Shown here: positions 42,803 to 54,237 of the stretch, one piece after another
Layout of the letters: the number at the start of each line of letters is the position of its first letter
Numbering within the stretch: the stretch's first letter is position 1
Assembly (NCBI GenBank): GCA_950295325.1
Contig: OX485804.1
Coordinates: forward strand, 26,720,001 to 26,784,000
From: Polytrichum commune
Lineage: Eukaryota; Streptophyta; Polytrichopsida; Polytrichales; Polytrichaceae
Direction: 5' to 3'
DNA: 64,000 nucleotides
Translations under genes and position numbers: made by a program
Notes under the pieces: generated by a model
Told to the model about the DNA's origin: nothing
The model's input: only the letters and a program-made list of their open reading frames with translations
The model's database searches: none

Positions 42803-45800
42803 TCACGCTGCTTTCAAACTTCTCTCATTCCAAAGTGTACTGCCTCCCACTACGTCTTTAACTAGCCACTGGTCTCCATCCTCGTGTGGGTAGGCAAGCT
42901 TCACATCACCTATGTGAGCAGTTGTCACATCAACTTTATAGCAAAATTGCGGAATCACCTTGAAGTGGAACTTGTCCACACCCCCTACGCCGCTGATTTT
43001 ACCGGTTGCCACCTTGCGTCGCTTATTTTTTGGACTCATTAGGTGCACACATTGCCCAACATTAAAAGATACCTACACAACATCCTTACATCAATCAAAT
43101 GCATACCTTATGAACTGTAGTGATCATTACAACATTGTTTCAACAATGGATGCGGTGCGGGTAAAAACTCAACTATTAAGGGGCAAACCAATGATAATGC
43201 AATAACAAACTCACATGAGACCAACCCCAATAGGGCTGCCTACAATTGTGCGATTGGAATAAGAGTTTACGGAACTAAGAAGAGGAACCTGATGTGTAGG
43301 CATCGAAGTATTGCCGGATGTACTATCCAGTGCCCTCACACTCCTTCGTCGCACTTCGAAGGCCGGAACCACCTGAACATGCACAAAACAACCCACTTTG
43401 AATTAGTACCCAAGCACATGGTAGGAGGGGGAAAAAAATTCCATTGTGAACTTAAAGTTCACAACGATCCCTCACCTCCTAGAAACTTCCCAGTTGACTC
43501 TGCAATAGGAGTGCATGAGCCAAGCACTGCCATGTTCCTTGAAAAAGACTTCAATGGACACATCCCTGGTTGCATTTGTGATTCATTAACTGTGGACCAG
43601 AAACTCGCAACGTCTTTGTGCGCATACAGGCGTTGAAGAGCTGGCCATAAGTTTTCCTTTAAATAAAGTTTGTCCTCAGATAAGTCCTTCACATGACCAA
43701 CATAGAAAGGGGGGGGCAATCACATTCCATGGTGGATTGCAGTCCACCCTAGGAACATGATGATCTATCATAACGGTGTTGCTGCCATTCCAACATGGCC
43801 ACCGCTCCCAAACCTTGGTCAAGGGTTTCCCCCACAATGACCCCTCCTCACTCTCTTGTATTACCTCGCAATCTTTGGCTGCCCACACAAAAAGTGGCTT
43901 ATGTCCTTCCAAATGAGAAAACACGGGTAGGAACTCCTGTAGGACCTCTTCCGTGTACTTTATACTCTTTCTACCCCAAAATGCTACTTTGAAAAATTTA
44001 AAGCACATTCCCAGGAACTCCACCATCCATGGCCGATACACCAACCTACGTGTCGTTGTTTTCTTGCTCACACGAATGTTTGGATTTGGATTCGGTTCAC
44101 TCAATAGAGTGGTGTCCAGAAGAGTGCCATGAAGATTGAAGATCAATAGTTTGGTGAGATTGGGAGGGTCCGCTATCGACGACATGTTCAAACGAGTCGT
44201 GAGGCTCACCTGACCAACGTGCGCATTGTCATTAGCACCAGTGTCACCTATCTTGCTTGGTGACATGGTTTTCGGGCTTTTGGGACATGAGATTGAAGAT
44301 ACTCCCTTCCCCGGAGAGGTAACAAGGGTTGCAACCTCAGCAAGAATCGCTACATGCCCGCCCTCTACACCCACACTCCCACCCACCCCACTCACGTCCT
44401 CCCCACTAGGACCAGCTACCTTATTCCCCCCTTGGACCCCCCCCTCCCCACTACCTTCCACGCCAATGGCAGCCACCGCAACCTGTGGAATTCCAGAGTC
44501 AAGATCTGCACACCCACCATCAACCATCCCATCCCCCTGGCTTGCATTAGCTGTAGGATTAGGCTGCCCAATAGTAACCTCTGCTGGACCTCGCTTCTTG
44601 GCACCGCCCTTTGCAATCCTCCCTTTTTTCAATGGCTTCTCGCTTCCCCTAACATTGATGACCTCCTGACTATTCTCTTGCGACGCGGAGACTGCCTTTA
44701 GCTTCGCATCCTTGCTCCTGGTCATCCTTGTGTAGGTTATGGGTTGGCCTTCACCTTCACTATGAGTTGAGGTGTTACCCACCACATCCACTGGCAGCGT
44801 ATTGGAGGTTCCCACGCGATCCACCGGGGACTGATCTTGGAGGTCGCACGGAGATTTGGGGAGGTTGCGATGCACATCCTGGTTGTTCGCCGTCGTCTTG
44901 GGTTCGCTCACGCTCGTCTTCGACTCTAGCTTATTCATGATCGAGGTCACCATAGCTGCTAAGGTACCCAACGTTACATTCACATCTTTTAACGCTTGTT
45001 CGTTGTTTTGGGATGTCATTACCATGCTGGCCATTTGACACTTGAATTCAGCCTGGTTGTTCTCCACAGCAGAGAGGCGGGCTGACACCCTCCCGGAAAT
45101 TGCTTGCTGTGCAATAAGAACACAACCCACTTCATTATGCAAACAAACTCTAGTTGGGGTCTGGTTTAGGCTCTCCCATATACATACATCTAACTTCTCA
45201 CATTGAACAAGATAAACATGCCAATACCTCTCCCCAGTGTCACATAAATAAGTCAATATTACAACACCAAGACGTATAGATTGTTGCTGCAACTTAATTA
45301 CGACACATAGACTTGTCACTAAAAGTGCAGCCTGAGAAAAAAATGACTGGAGCCAACTAGATAATGACAAAAAAAGGATTGTATCTATCAAGCATCTCTT
45401 CCTGGTTCACATTTCGGTTACAATAGTATACACCATATTTCTACACATATTGATACTTGCAACTGCTCACTTTTTATTCACTAACAACTTGAATTCCTAT
45501 TACACCCTCTCATATGAAATTAACAAAGCAACTAACATGAACAAATGCCGCGCTTGACTGTTTCAATTGTCACAAACTACAGTCAAATGTGTGGCTAAGT
45601 GTTTTGAGGCCATTCATGCATGTTGCCGGATATGTACATAGTAGCAGCATGGGATACTTACGAGGTCTAACAATTCAGGTTCCCAAACTAAAGTGAAAAT
45701 AAGATAACATATGGACCCCTGTATTGCAATGCTATGTGGTGAGGTGTGGATCTATGAACAGACACATGAAAACCATGTCCCTAAAAGACACCGAACTATT

Positions 45801-48800
45801 GAGGAAAAAATTTGCTAGCCACAAGGAAACTTACTAATCATTGAGACTTGGGGGAAATTGCAGGGCTACATGACCACTTAACTAGCACGGCCATCTTCAC
45901 TTTCTCAATTCGAATGACCAACTCGTACGAGCTTCAAACATTGTGGGGCAAATGGTACACCCATGACTTACTGTTGCGACTCACCTCACATTTATCCTTC
46001 TTTCAGGTCGTATAACACATGGGTGCAGAGAGGGTAGCTGCACAGTCAAAGTGTCTACTAAAATACATAAAATCTCACATTTCAAGTACACCAGACTAGA
46101 AGACTCGGCGAGTGACATGGAGTTCACTTATGACCCATAACCTAAAGCAACTTAATTGACATTGGTTGAGTTATCATCTCGCCGCCCCTCTACACAACTC
46201 TTTCAAATCTATCCTCACATTACCCTTAATGAACTTTTACAAAACAACATTGAGCAAGAAGACATGAAATTGAGCCCAGTGGCCCTACCCCGCTCAAGAA
46301 TGCAACGTTTGCATGTCAATCTCTCACATGCAAACATAAGTTCCACAAAGTGAGGAAGTATAAATATTTCTTGCAATCATCAAACAAAGTTTGGCCTTTA
46401 ACCCCTAGCCGCATACCACATGAGTAATCAGTGGCCCTGAGTGTGCCATACTAGATGTACCTATAATAGCGTGTCTTAGTTTACACCCATTTCAATATGT
46501 GCTAACTTGCTACTACATGTTACTCCTACATATTGTACAATTGATTCAATCTTCAGATACTTCAAGCTATAGGTACTTAAACCGCTTTTAATATGTATTA
46601 TTGGGTTCAATTTGGAGATGTTGGAGCTATATTTGGCACTCTCACCCTAACTAGTCAACGTGTATCCAACCATTAGTTATGTGGGTACAATCAAAACTAC
46701 AAACGCCTGGTAATGTACCTAATATGGTGTATGCCTAATATCCCCAACAAGTAGGGGAGTCAATTTAGAGTAGGTTCACGGGATTGAGACTATATCTGAG
46801 CATCACTTAACACAGAGGATTCATAATATACAATATGTCTCAATGGTGATGAGATTTCAATGGCATGCATTTAGCTATAGATCACGTAACACAAGCCCAA
46901 ATCTCTTCTTCTTCTTTAATTGGTCTTTTTAGCATTTATGGTGTTCCCAATTGACCATTCATGAATTAGTTTATTTTAGGTGGGTTTACTCTTAACCTTC
47001 GAACACAGAAGAGGAAAAAGTACCTTAAACTTCTCCCTACAATGTCTTCGTGCCCATGATGGGCCTCCTTGACCCTTGATACATTAACAATCAAAATCTT
47101 CATACATGGGAGAGAGGGAATTATTGTTTATGACTGTACCTTTCATTCATCCAACATAAAAGGTATGATATACTTGGTATTACTTTTAAATGTTCTGTGA
47201 CATTGGAATTAGCCTCAAATGACCCAAGTTAATAGAGACATAGAGGATTACGATACTTTAGCCACAAACTTTTCGATGGTCCAGATTTTTACTGGACGAA
47301 TAAGAGGTCCACTCGTATGCAACAGTGCCCTCATGGTTGTTAAAGAGACACGCCTAACTCCAACACAACAATATTTAATCACCTGGCATTTGAGTGGTAT
47401 GTTTCTGATCCTACAAGAAGTGGGTGTAGAGATAGAAGTGTCCAACTTACGCACACCTACCTTACATGAGGCTTAGACATGTGTAACGTATTGATTCTAA
47501 AGGGGGTTTTCAAATTATGTTTTGCAATCAATTTTATTGTAAGATAGGATGAGAAGCATGACATGGGAGTGTTACTGGAACCATTTTATGAATAACGACT
47601 GCGACACGCTTCCTACCATCACATTAGACTTTCAACTTTCAACTTTCCTGGTTCCGAGTTAGAGTTGCTAAAAATTATGACCAGACCATTGCGTCATTAG
47701 CGAACTAGGAGGTCCAAATAATGCAGTCACCTGCAGATTATACGCTCTCCACTTACTTCCTTATCAGCGAAAGTCTAAGTCATCACTGGCTACATTCAAT
47801 AGGTTATGTTGTAATTAACTGTACATTACCCAAGAACAGATTCCTAAGGGCTAGAGTCCAAAAGCCTGCTCACCCGAAGTACTATTTGATGTCCTCTCAT
47901 TTATATGAGGGTACTTAAAGAACCAATTTGCTCTCTACTTGAAGTCAGAGATTATTCCGCCTAATTATGTGTTGGCATCCCCATGGCATTCCTCCCATTC
48001 ATCTACATTAGGACACAACAATGACTGTAAGGACCTACACAAACTGCAAGGCTTATGGCTGAATGCTATCTACGCTTGTAAGACTCCACGTCAACTGATT
48101 TTACCCTCAGACACCAAAAACCACACATTTCAACTACACTTGGACACAGGTCCATAAGTATACAAATCGTAGCACATTTAATTAGAAGGCAGATTACTCA
48201 CAGAGGTGCATGCCCCTGTCTGCTCCGATTCTTGCAAGTCCTCAGCTATCTCGGTGATCCCGGGACTCCTCTGTCTTTTCTTCTTCTGGAATCAAAAACA
48301 TGCGGACGTTCATTAGGAAGCTTTTCAGTCATAACAATTTTTACTTAACAATGACTTAAATGAATGTATGAAGTTACAAGTGCACGTAAGTTCAGGTTGA
48401 CACTCACCAACAAGGCTTCTTTGCCGGCTTTGCCAGCCCTCCCAACGTTGGACTGATTCTTTACGGCCTTCCTCGCATTCGCCATTCTCAAAGCCTTTTG
48501 CTCAGTTTCGGGATTCGTCCAATACTCGCAGAGACGTGCCCATTGATCCGGCTCAATGAAAACCGGGCACTCTTTCTTGCCACCCAAAAACCATGCCTTC
48601 ATTTTTGACCTCTCGGTCTTCATCTGCCTTTTCACTGCATTCTTGAAACCCCTGTCGGATAGGGGGTTCCCCACATATTCAAACTCCTTGTCCAATGCAA
48701 CCCTTAGTCTCTCAACGCTGGAGGGAGTTTGGTCCTTCCACGAAACGCAGCTCACGTCTAGTATCCTAGGTACCAGGGTGCGTAATGCTTCGTCAAACTC

Positions 48801-51800
48801 ATTCTTCCCTTCACAACCTCCATCTATTCCTCCACCCGCCTTGACCCTCACCTTCTGCGGTTTCTGTCCGGTGGCACGCCTTGCATCCATGGCTTCTTCC
48901 ACTTCTTTCTTGTGCGCTCTCCTTGTTGCCCTAGCCTCGCTCTCCGACTTCATCGGGGGCCCTTCATGTTGTGGAGCCGCTGTCGCTTGGGGAGGCTGCA
49001 TCCACGGACCAGGGTATTGTTGTGGCTGCATCCACGGAGCGGGGTATTGTTGTGGTGGCATCCACGGGTTGGGTTGTCCCATCATCCACTGCTGCTACTG
49101 TGTATTCTGGGGTCCCATCCATGGTTGTTGCATCCACGGTGCAGTGTTTAGGGGAGCAACTTCTGGTTGCGGAGGGGCCATGGTTTTAGGGGGAGATACG
49201 TGTGCCTTCTGACCAAACACGAGCACGAGAACAACAACACAATTGGGGCGCATGTCAGGTCTAGTAAATGGCCATATAAAATTGAGAATTAGTGACTCTG
49301 CCTGCATCAATGTTTTATAGCATTGAAAATAAGGGCAGAAGCTGGATAAGAGTAGCTATCAAGGAACACTAAATCTATGGTTTGATTTAAAAGGAGTTGA
49401 ACTTGCATCAAATGTGGGTCAGCATTTGGCTTTAACCCCAGTTAAGAAAGTGGTTGCAACTCTGAAAAGTAGAAATAACAAAGACCAACGTGTGCTCTTA
49501 AACGGAGCTAAACCCAGTGCTAAGACAAGAAACCCAATTTAGCTTAACTCCAAATCTCAGCCTGCATCAACACTTTAGATCATTCAAATGAAGGTCAGAA
49601 CAAGAGCATAAACAAAGCCATCACAAGCTATGATATATGTATATATATATATATATAAAGGGGCTAGCCACTGAATGCGGCCATGGCCAAATGCGTAACT
49701 CCAGAACGAGAGCGGAAGGTATCCACATGTATCAAAACAATCTGTCCGAATAGAACACGTGCTGTATTTTAGATCAGTCAGTTAGTCCTTAAGTTAATGG
49801 CTTAACTTTCTCATTTTTTAAGTAGGAATCTAAGTATGAAGATCCAGCTCTTAGTAACAGTTTTCTTAACAGCCTTCTAAATATTAGGCTATACCTTCTC
49901 TTGCTCTTTTTGGTCTGGGCACGTCAACATTGATTCACTCACATCAAATAAAAATGAATCCATACCTTCAAACATAAGGTTGTGACTTCAGCTCTTTAGT
50001 ATATATGTCAAATGTGCAAGTCATAAATAGTTAAATTTTGGGTAGAATCAATGTTGAATATAATCATTAAGTTATTGTTGAGACAATACTGCAAAGACAT
50101 GCAAACCTCAAGGGTATGTATGAACACTGACTCAACATTAACCCAATGCTCTATTGCTTTTGGAGATGCATAAATAAAAAGTTATTCTCAGTTGTAATAC
50201 CCAAAAAGAAGACATTCATTAAAATAGAAATGGCCATATTTTTAATTTATAATATATTGACATATGTTAACATGCTCGCATGGCCGAATCTTATGTTTAT
50301 GTAATTTTTGCATCAATATACTGGAATTTATATGTTGTGATATTACCCCTAGAATACCCTGGAGTTTATACCTTACTCATAAATAACAATTCAAATTCAC
50401 AATTATAGTGACCACTCGATCACATAATACGAGAAACATTATAGTCACCAATCATTCCAATCCGGTTCGTATCATTTTCTTCCTATGAACATGAGAACAG
50501 GGAATTTACCTTCTTAGGCGGGCTCTTAAATATTTGTCGGGACCGCCTTTTTGTCGCACTTGACCCGAGCCGATCCCCAGTTCCGTGTCGCAGCGAATGG
50601 ACATCTTCGTCTTCTTCCTCATCTGCAAACAAATGAACATCCACACAGTCAGTTGCGTGCGGATGGGTGTAGGGTCAATCAATGTAGACCAATTTAGTAT
50701 TCGAAATTATGAGCAAAAGACTAGGCGAAAAGTACCGAAATTGGAGCCACTAGAATCCCCCATTCCTGTTCAATCAGAAATTGCAACTTGGTTTAGGGTA
50801 GTCGTTCCAATCAGAACAGCTCTAGTGCCCAGCAAAAGAAAAAATGTTAGTCTTAGGTCACCCAGCCTCTGCCATCTTTGTGTGATTTTTGCTTCAAACG
50901 AATACGCAATTCACCTATATAACAAATATTCAGATTATGTAGGTACAGCTGAAGGAAGATAGAAATACTCCACATGAAAATGAACACCAATTAATCAAAC
51001 AATTGATCTCTACTTCATACAACAAGAGGACAATGCATTAAATGTATTCAACATCACACTCACTGACATGGCCATGTGAACTTACAAACTCATACCAAGC
51101 CAGGAGTTTTGGGTTGCAAACAAAATGACAATTAGAAACCAAAGTGCTACCTTACTTGCTGGTGATGGTGCTTTTAATATGGTCTTCAATAAAAAGTAGT
51201 GTAGGCCCTTGTGTGGACTCTACTCAATTAACCACCTATATTAGAGTGGTATGTGGCAAAGCTGAAAGAGAGAATAAAGAGCAAGTACACAACCTGACTG
51301 ATATTTAAGTGATGCACAAACCATTTCATTCTACCAGAATGATTATTATTAAATCACACAAGTTCCAGATTCAAAGCCTCACATGGTTTTTTTCCATTTG
51401 TATATTAGATTTACCTAGATAGTTTAGGGTTTAGGGTATTGTATTCAGGTGCCAACTTAAAGACTTGTTTACCCAGCAAAACTGGTTGTTCCTCTTAGTC
51501 GACATGCTGTTGTAATACTAGCACACAATGACTGGTAAAGGATTGATAGGTCTACACATTCAACTACACTATGACTGGTAAGGTCCTGGACATAACTACA
51601 CAATGACACAATTACTGGAGATAATTTAGGAAACTCACCTGGGCTGGGAACATAAACACCTGAACGTAGAAGGTTGATAACCCTCACCTGGGCTGTACTC
51701 GTCAAAAGTCTTTGTGTCAGCCGATTCTTCCTCCCGGTCCATGTCACTAAGATCTCTCCGCTCTTCCACTGTTGCGGGTTTAGGCAATGTTCTTTGGCTG

Positions 51801-54237
51801 CGTCGTGTAGGCAAAGATGGGCCCTCCTTCATAGACATCGAAGATGACTTGAGCGCGCTGAAGCTGTGACGTCTGCACTTGGATACAAGGGATTCCCACA
51901 ATCAAACTTCAACAAATCAACCCCACTCGTCATCTTGAGCCCCATTCGAATTTAAGTTAACATACAAAGAGCTCTGCTGCAGATATTCAGATTATTATAT
52001 GTTATTTTAACAACTTCTTGACCTCGGCAAAATACTACTGTAGGGCATGACTAGCTAGATTTGATTTCAGAATGCGGGGCAATATCAAATACATTCACAA
52101 TGACCTTCTGTTGCCTTTATGTAGAGAGTTGCTAAAGCGCACATCACAAATGCATTCAACCAGCCTCTAGTGAATTGGAGATTCAAATTTAAGTTGAGGT
52201 GAGCATAAATAAACCCATCACAAGAACAGACTCAAGCACAATTAACAAAGAAATAAGACTACATGCAACCTAATTATGTGTTTCCAAACTTCAACAAATT
52301 ACGGCCATGACCTGAATTCACCATCAATGACCTAGCCAAAACATAACAAGGATGACTCATAAGAAACCCTAAACCCATTGCATAGCTTTAAAATACACAC
52401 ACACACAACATCTGGGTTGTTTTAAGAGCAGAAGATCAGTGAGAATATATTTCGAAAGAGTGCCATCGTGACAAAGCCTCTCACTTCAATGAAAATCATC
52501 ACACGATATATCAAGCCACTTCAAATCACAATATTAAAACAAAGAAAATTGGAGGCAGATAGAAACAGCACTTACGGCACATTTGTGAACAACTCCTTCA
52601 CAAGGTGTGCCCTTGTGCAAAAAGAGCTTCAATTGACATTTCTCCTTCATAAGCTGTGGACTTTGTTGATGCATGGGAAATGAAGCTACAATATGCTAAG
52701 GATATGTTACTAAGGCCTCATCAATTAGAAATTTCAAACAAGGAAAACAGGAGAGATCCGACAAAACCCTAAAGTAGGAAAACCCAAAACCAAAAAATGA
52801 GATTTATTGGAAAAGCCCAAAAATGAAACCCCCAATCCTTCTGAAAGAAGGGAATCTGAGTCAGTTTTTGTCTGCTCCTGAAAGTGCGGCACATTTAGTT
52901 ACAAGTAATGCAGACCATTACCACTAATGAAAGGATTTGACCCACCCACCAACAAACATGACTAGATTTGTCCCCCACCCACACTAGTGAGGAAAAAATG
53001 AAACCCTCACCCACAAACATGATCATATTTAACCCCTAAACCAAAAAATGAATCCCCCACCCACAAACCTCATCCAGCAACTCACCTGGCAATTAATGTA
53101 GAAGGTAACCCACAAACTCCGCATCAAACCCTCACCCATTAAGGCACCAGGTTTGAGCTAAACTCTAAATAACACTCACTAACACTAAACCCATCCCCCA
53201 AGAAGACCCTAGTGCGCCCTAAACCCTAAACCCACATCCCTCAACAAAAGCCGAATCAAACCCTCACCCAGTAAGGTACCAGATTTGAGCCAAACAAAGT
53301 TTCAATCAAACCCTCAACACAATTTCAAACCCTCACCCATCAAATAAACCAGATTTGTGATAACATTTGGTTTGTCCCCCAACAAAGTGCTGGTCAAACC
53401 CTCACCCATAAAGACGAACAATTTGACCCTACATCTAACTACACAAACACAACACATTTTACAAACCATATCCAACCCTGAACCACATATTTCGCCGAAA
53501 CAAACCCAACTTCATCAAACCCGGGAGAGTGCTTACCACAATGTCGCGGACCTAAACTCCAACAACCCGAACCTGGAAAGAGTTTCGAAACCCTACCCCC
53601 GAGCCATGCGGGAGAGGCCCCATCCCCTCTACAAGGTCTCAGATGTGTTGACCACATCTGAGCCGTTGATTCCTACGGCTGAGATTGCGCCACGTGCTGC
53701 GAAGTGACCCTGCACACCTAAGAGACCCGTTGTCCACAAGCGTTCCCCGACATTGGCGGCTCCCCGAGATTCCCAGAGCAGCGACCTTCTTTTCCCTTTA
53801 CCCTCGGATTTACCCTCTAAGTTTACCCAGCGAGCTTCGTCTTGGATTTTTTCCAGCGGAAGTTACCCGGCGGAAGTTACCCATCAATTTGACCCCGGAG
53901 CAACACGTCAACCCGGATTTTACCCTCGGATCTACCCTCTGAGTTTACAGCACGATTTTACTTCCGGATTTTACCTTCCGGAAGTTACCCACGGATTTTA
54001 CCCCGGAGCAACAAGACAACACTCTCATCCCTGGACGAAAATTCAGGCCTCAAAAACAAAGGTAAGAGATACTCACAAAGTCATTGATGCTTGTTCCATT
54101 GGCCTCATCAGCTCCTTTAGTTTGGCGACGCGTTTGTCACGCTCCAGTTCATATTCACACTTGTCCACGTCGCCATTGTCGTCTTGAGCACCGCTAATGC
54201 TACCACATTGGCCAACTCCTCCCTTGGTACAGGGCAT
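42803..54237 (-). CDS. TNP1/TNPA-like CACTA gene with an embedded FCP1-like HAD domain
   Basis: My exon model, minus strand: 54237-54077, 51872-51688, 50622-50510, 49208-48408, 48285-48202, 45106-43476, 43372-43289, 43072-42803. The first six exons join with matching phases. Domains in order: acidic/basic N-terminus; Pro/Gln/Trp repeats (PQQYPAPWMQ); a Ptta/En-Spm-type segment (DQWARLCEYWTNPETEQKAL, MANARKAVKNQSNVGRAGKA); a coiled-coil-like stretch (ARLSAVENNQAEFKCQ); a low-complexity Gly/Ser/Val region; an FCP1/NIF-like HAD domain (LLIFNLHGTLLD, YRPWMVEFL, GHKPLFVWAAKDCE, SNTVMIDHHVPR); and a C-terminal TNP1-like segment (KVATGKISGVGGVDKFHF). Likely role: binding the element's terminal motifs. 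Breaks: an in-frame TAG (49095-49097) in a CAG run and a one-base shift at a C8 run (43709-43716). The phase between exons 6 and 7 is unresolved. Confidence 0.65.
43476..45106 (-). CDS. Exon 6: coiled coil plus FCP1/NIF-like phosphatase domain
   Basis: This exon follows the acceptor ttattgcacag. The HAD-type domain occupies its last 200 or so codons. FCP1/SCP-type enzymes dephosphorylate proteins such as the RNA polymerase II tail, using a D-x-D-type motif. Here the first strand reads FNLHGTLL, so both expected acidic positions are replaced, and the later motif is MIDHHVP, keeping one Asp. The enzyme is therefore probably inactive. Past the C8 run the domain continues in another frame (DLSEDKLYLKENLWPALQRL, then YAHKDVASFW), as the C-terminal end of this family should. 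The break may be a sequencing error. A host gene capture is the simplest source (inference). Confidence 0.7.
45107..48201 (-). other. Large intron of the TNP1-like gene
   Basis: About 3.1 kb between exons 5 and 6. It has proper splice signals (donor gtgagt next to 48202, acceptor attgcacag next to 45106). It contains scattered short open frames on both strands with no recognisable domain and no clear repeats. I see no gene in it. Confidence 0.5.
48408..49208 (-). CDS. Exon 4: Ptta/En-Spm-type transposase segment
   Basis: It starts at acceptor tttggtcag and ends at donor gtgagt. An N-terminal Pro/Gln/Met/Trp-rich repeat (MQQPWMG, PNPWMPPQQYP, PGPWMQPPQ) precedes a basic Ala/Arg/Lys stretch and a region with FKNAVKRQMKTERSKMKAW and DQWARLCEYWTNPETEQKAL. 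That W..LC.YW pattern followed by basic residues is typical of the plant Ptta/En-Spm domain. The in-frame TAG at 49095-49097 lies in the CAG-rich repeat. Confidence 0.72.
49632..49659. repeat. AT microsatellite
   Basis: A tatatgtatatatatatata tract lies in the intron between exons 4 and 3 of the TNP1-like gene. The introns 49209-50509, 50623-51687 and 51873-54076 otherwise hold no recognisable gene. Confidence 0.8.
52750..53450. repeat. Imperfect aaaccctcaccca repeat region in intron 1
   Basis: Short phrases such as aaaccctcacccataaa, ccagatttgagcc and aaatgaaccccccacccac recur with irregular spacing across about 700 bp of the first intron. It includes a telomere-like ccctaaaccctaaaccc at 53217-53233. 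The pattern looks like a degenerate minisatellite. Confidence 0.6.

Noticed and set aside
48243-48268. ctatctcggtgatcccgggac, similar to the satellite palindrome
   Set aside because: The arms are not symmetric (extra bases, no CCGAGA) and it lies in coding exon 5 of the TNP1-like gene. It is likely coincidence.
48556-49212. 218-residue plus-strand frame opposite exon 4
   Set aside because: It is the antisense shadow of the Pro/Gln/Trp-repeat exon. Its Gly/Cys-rich text mirrors that repeat.
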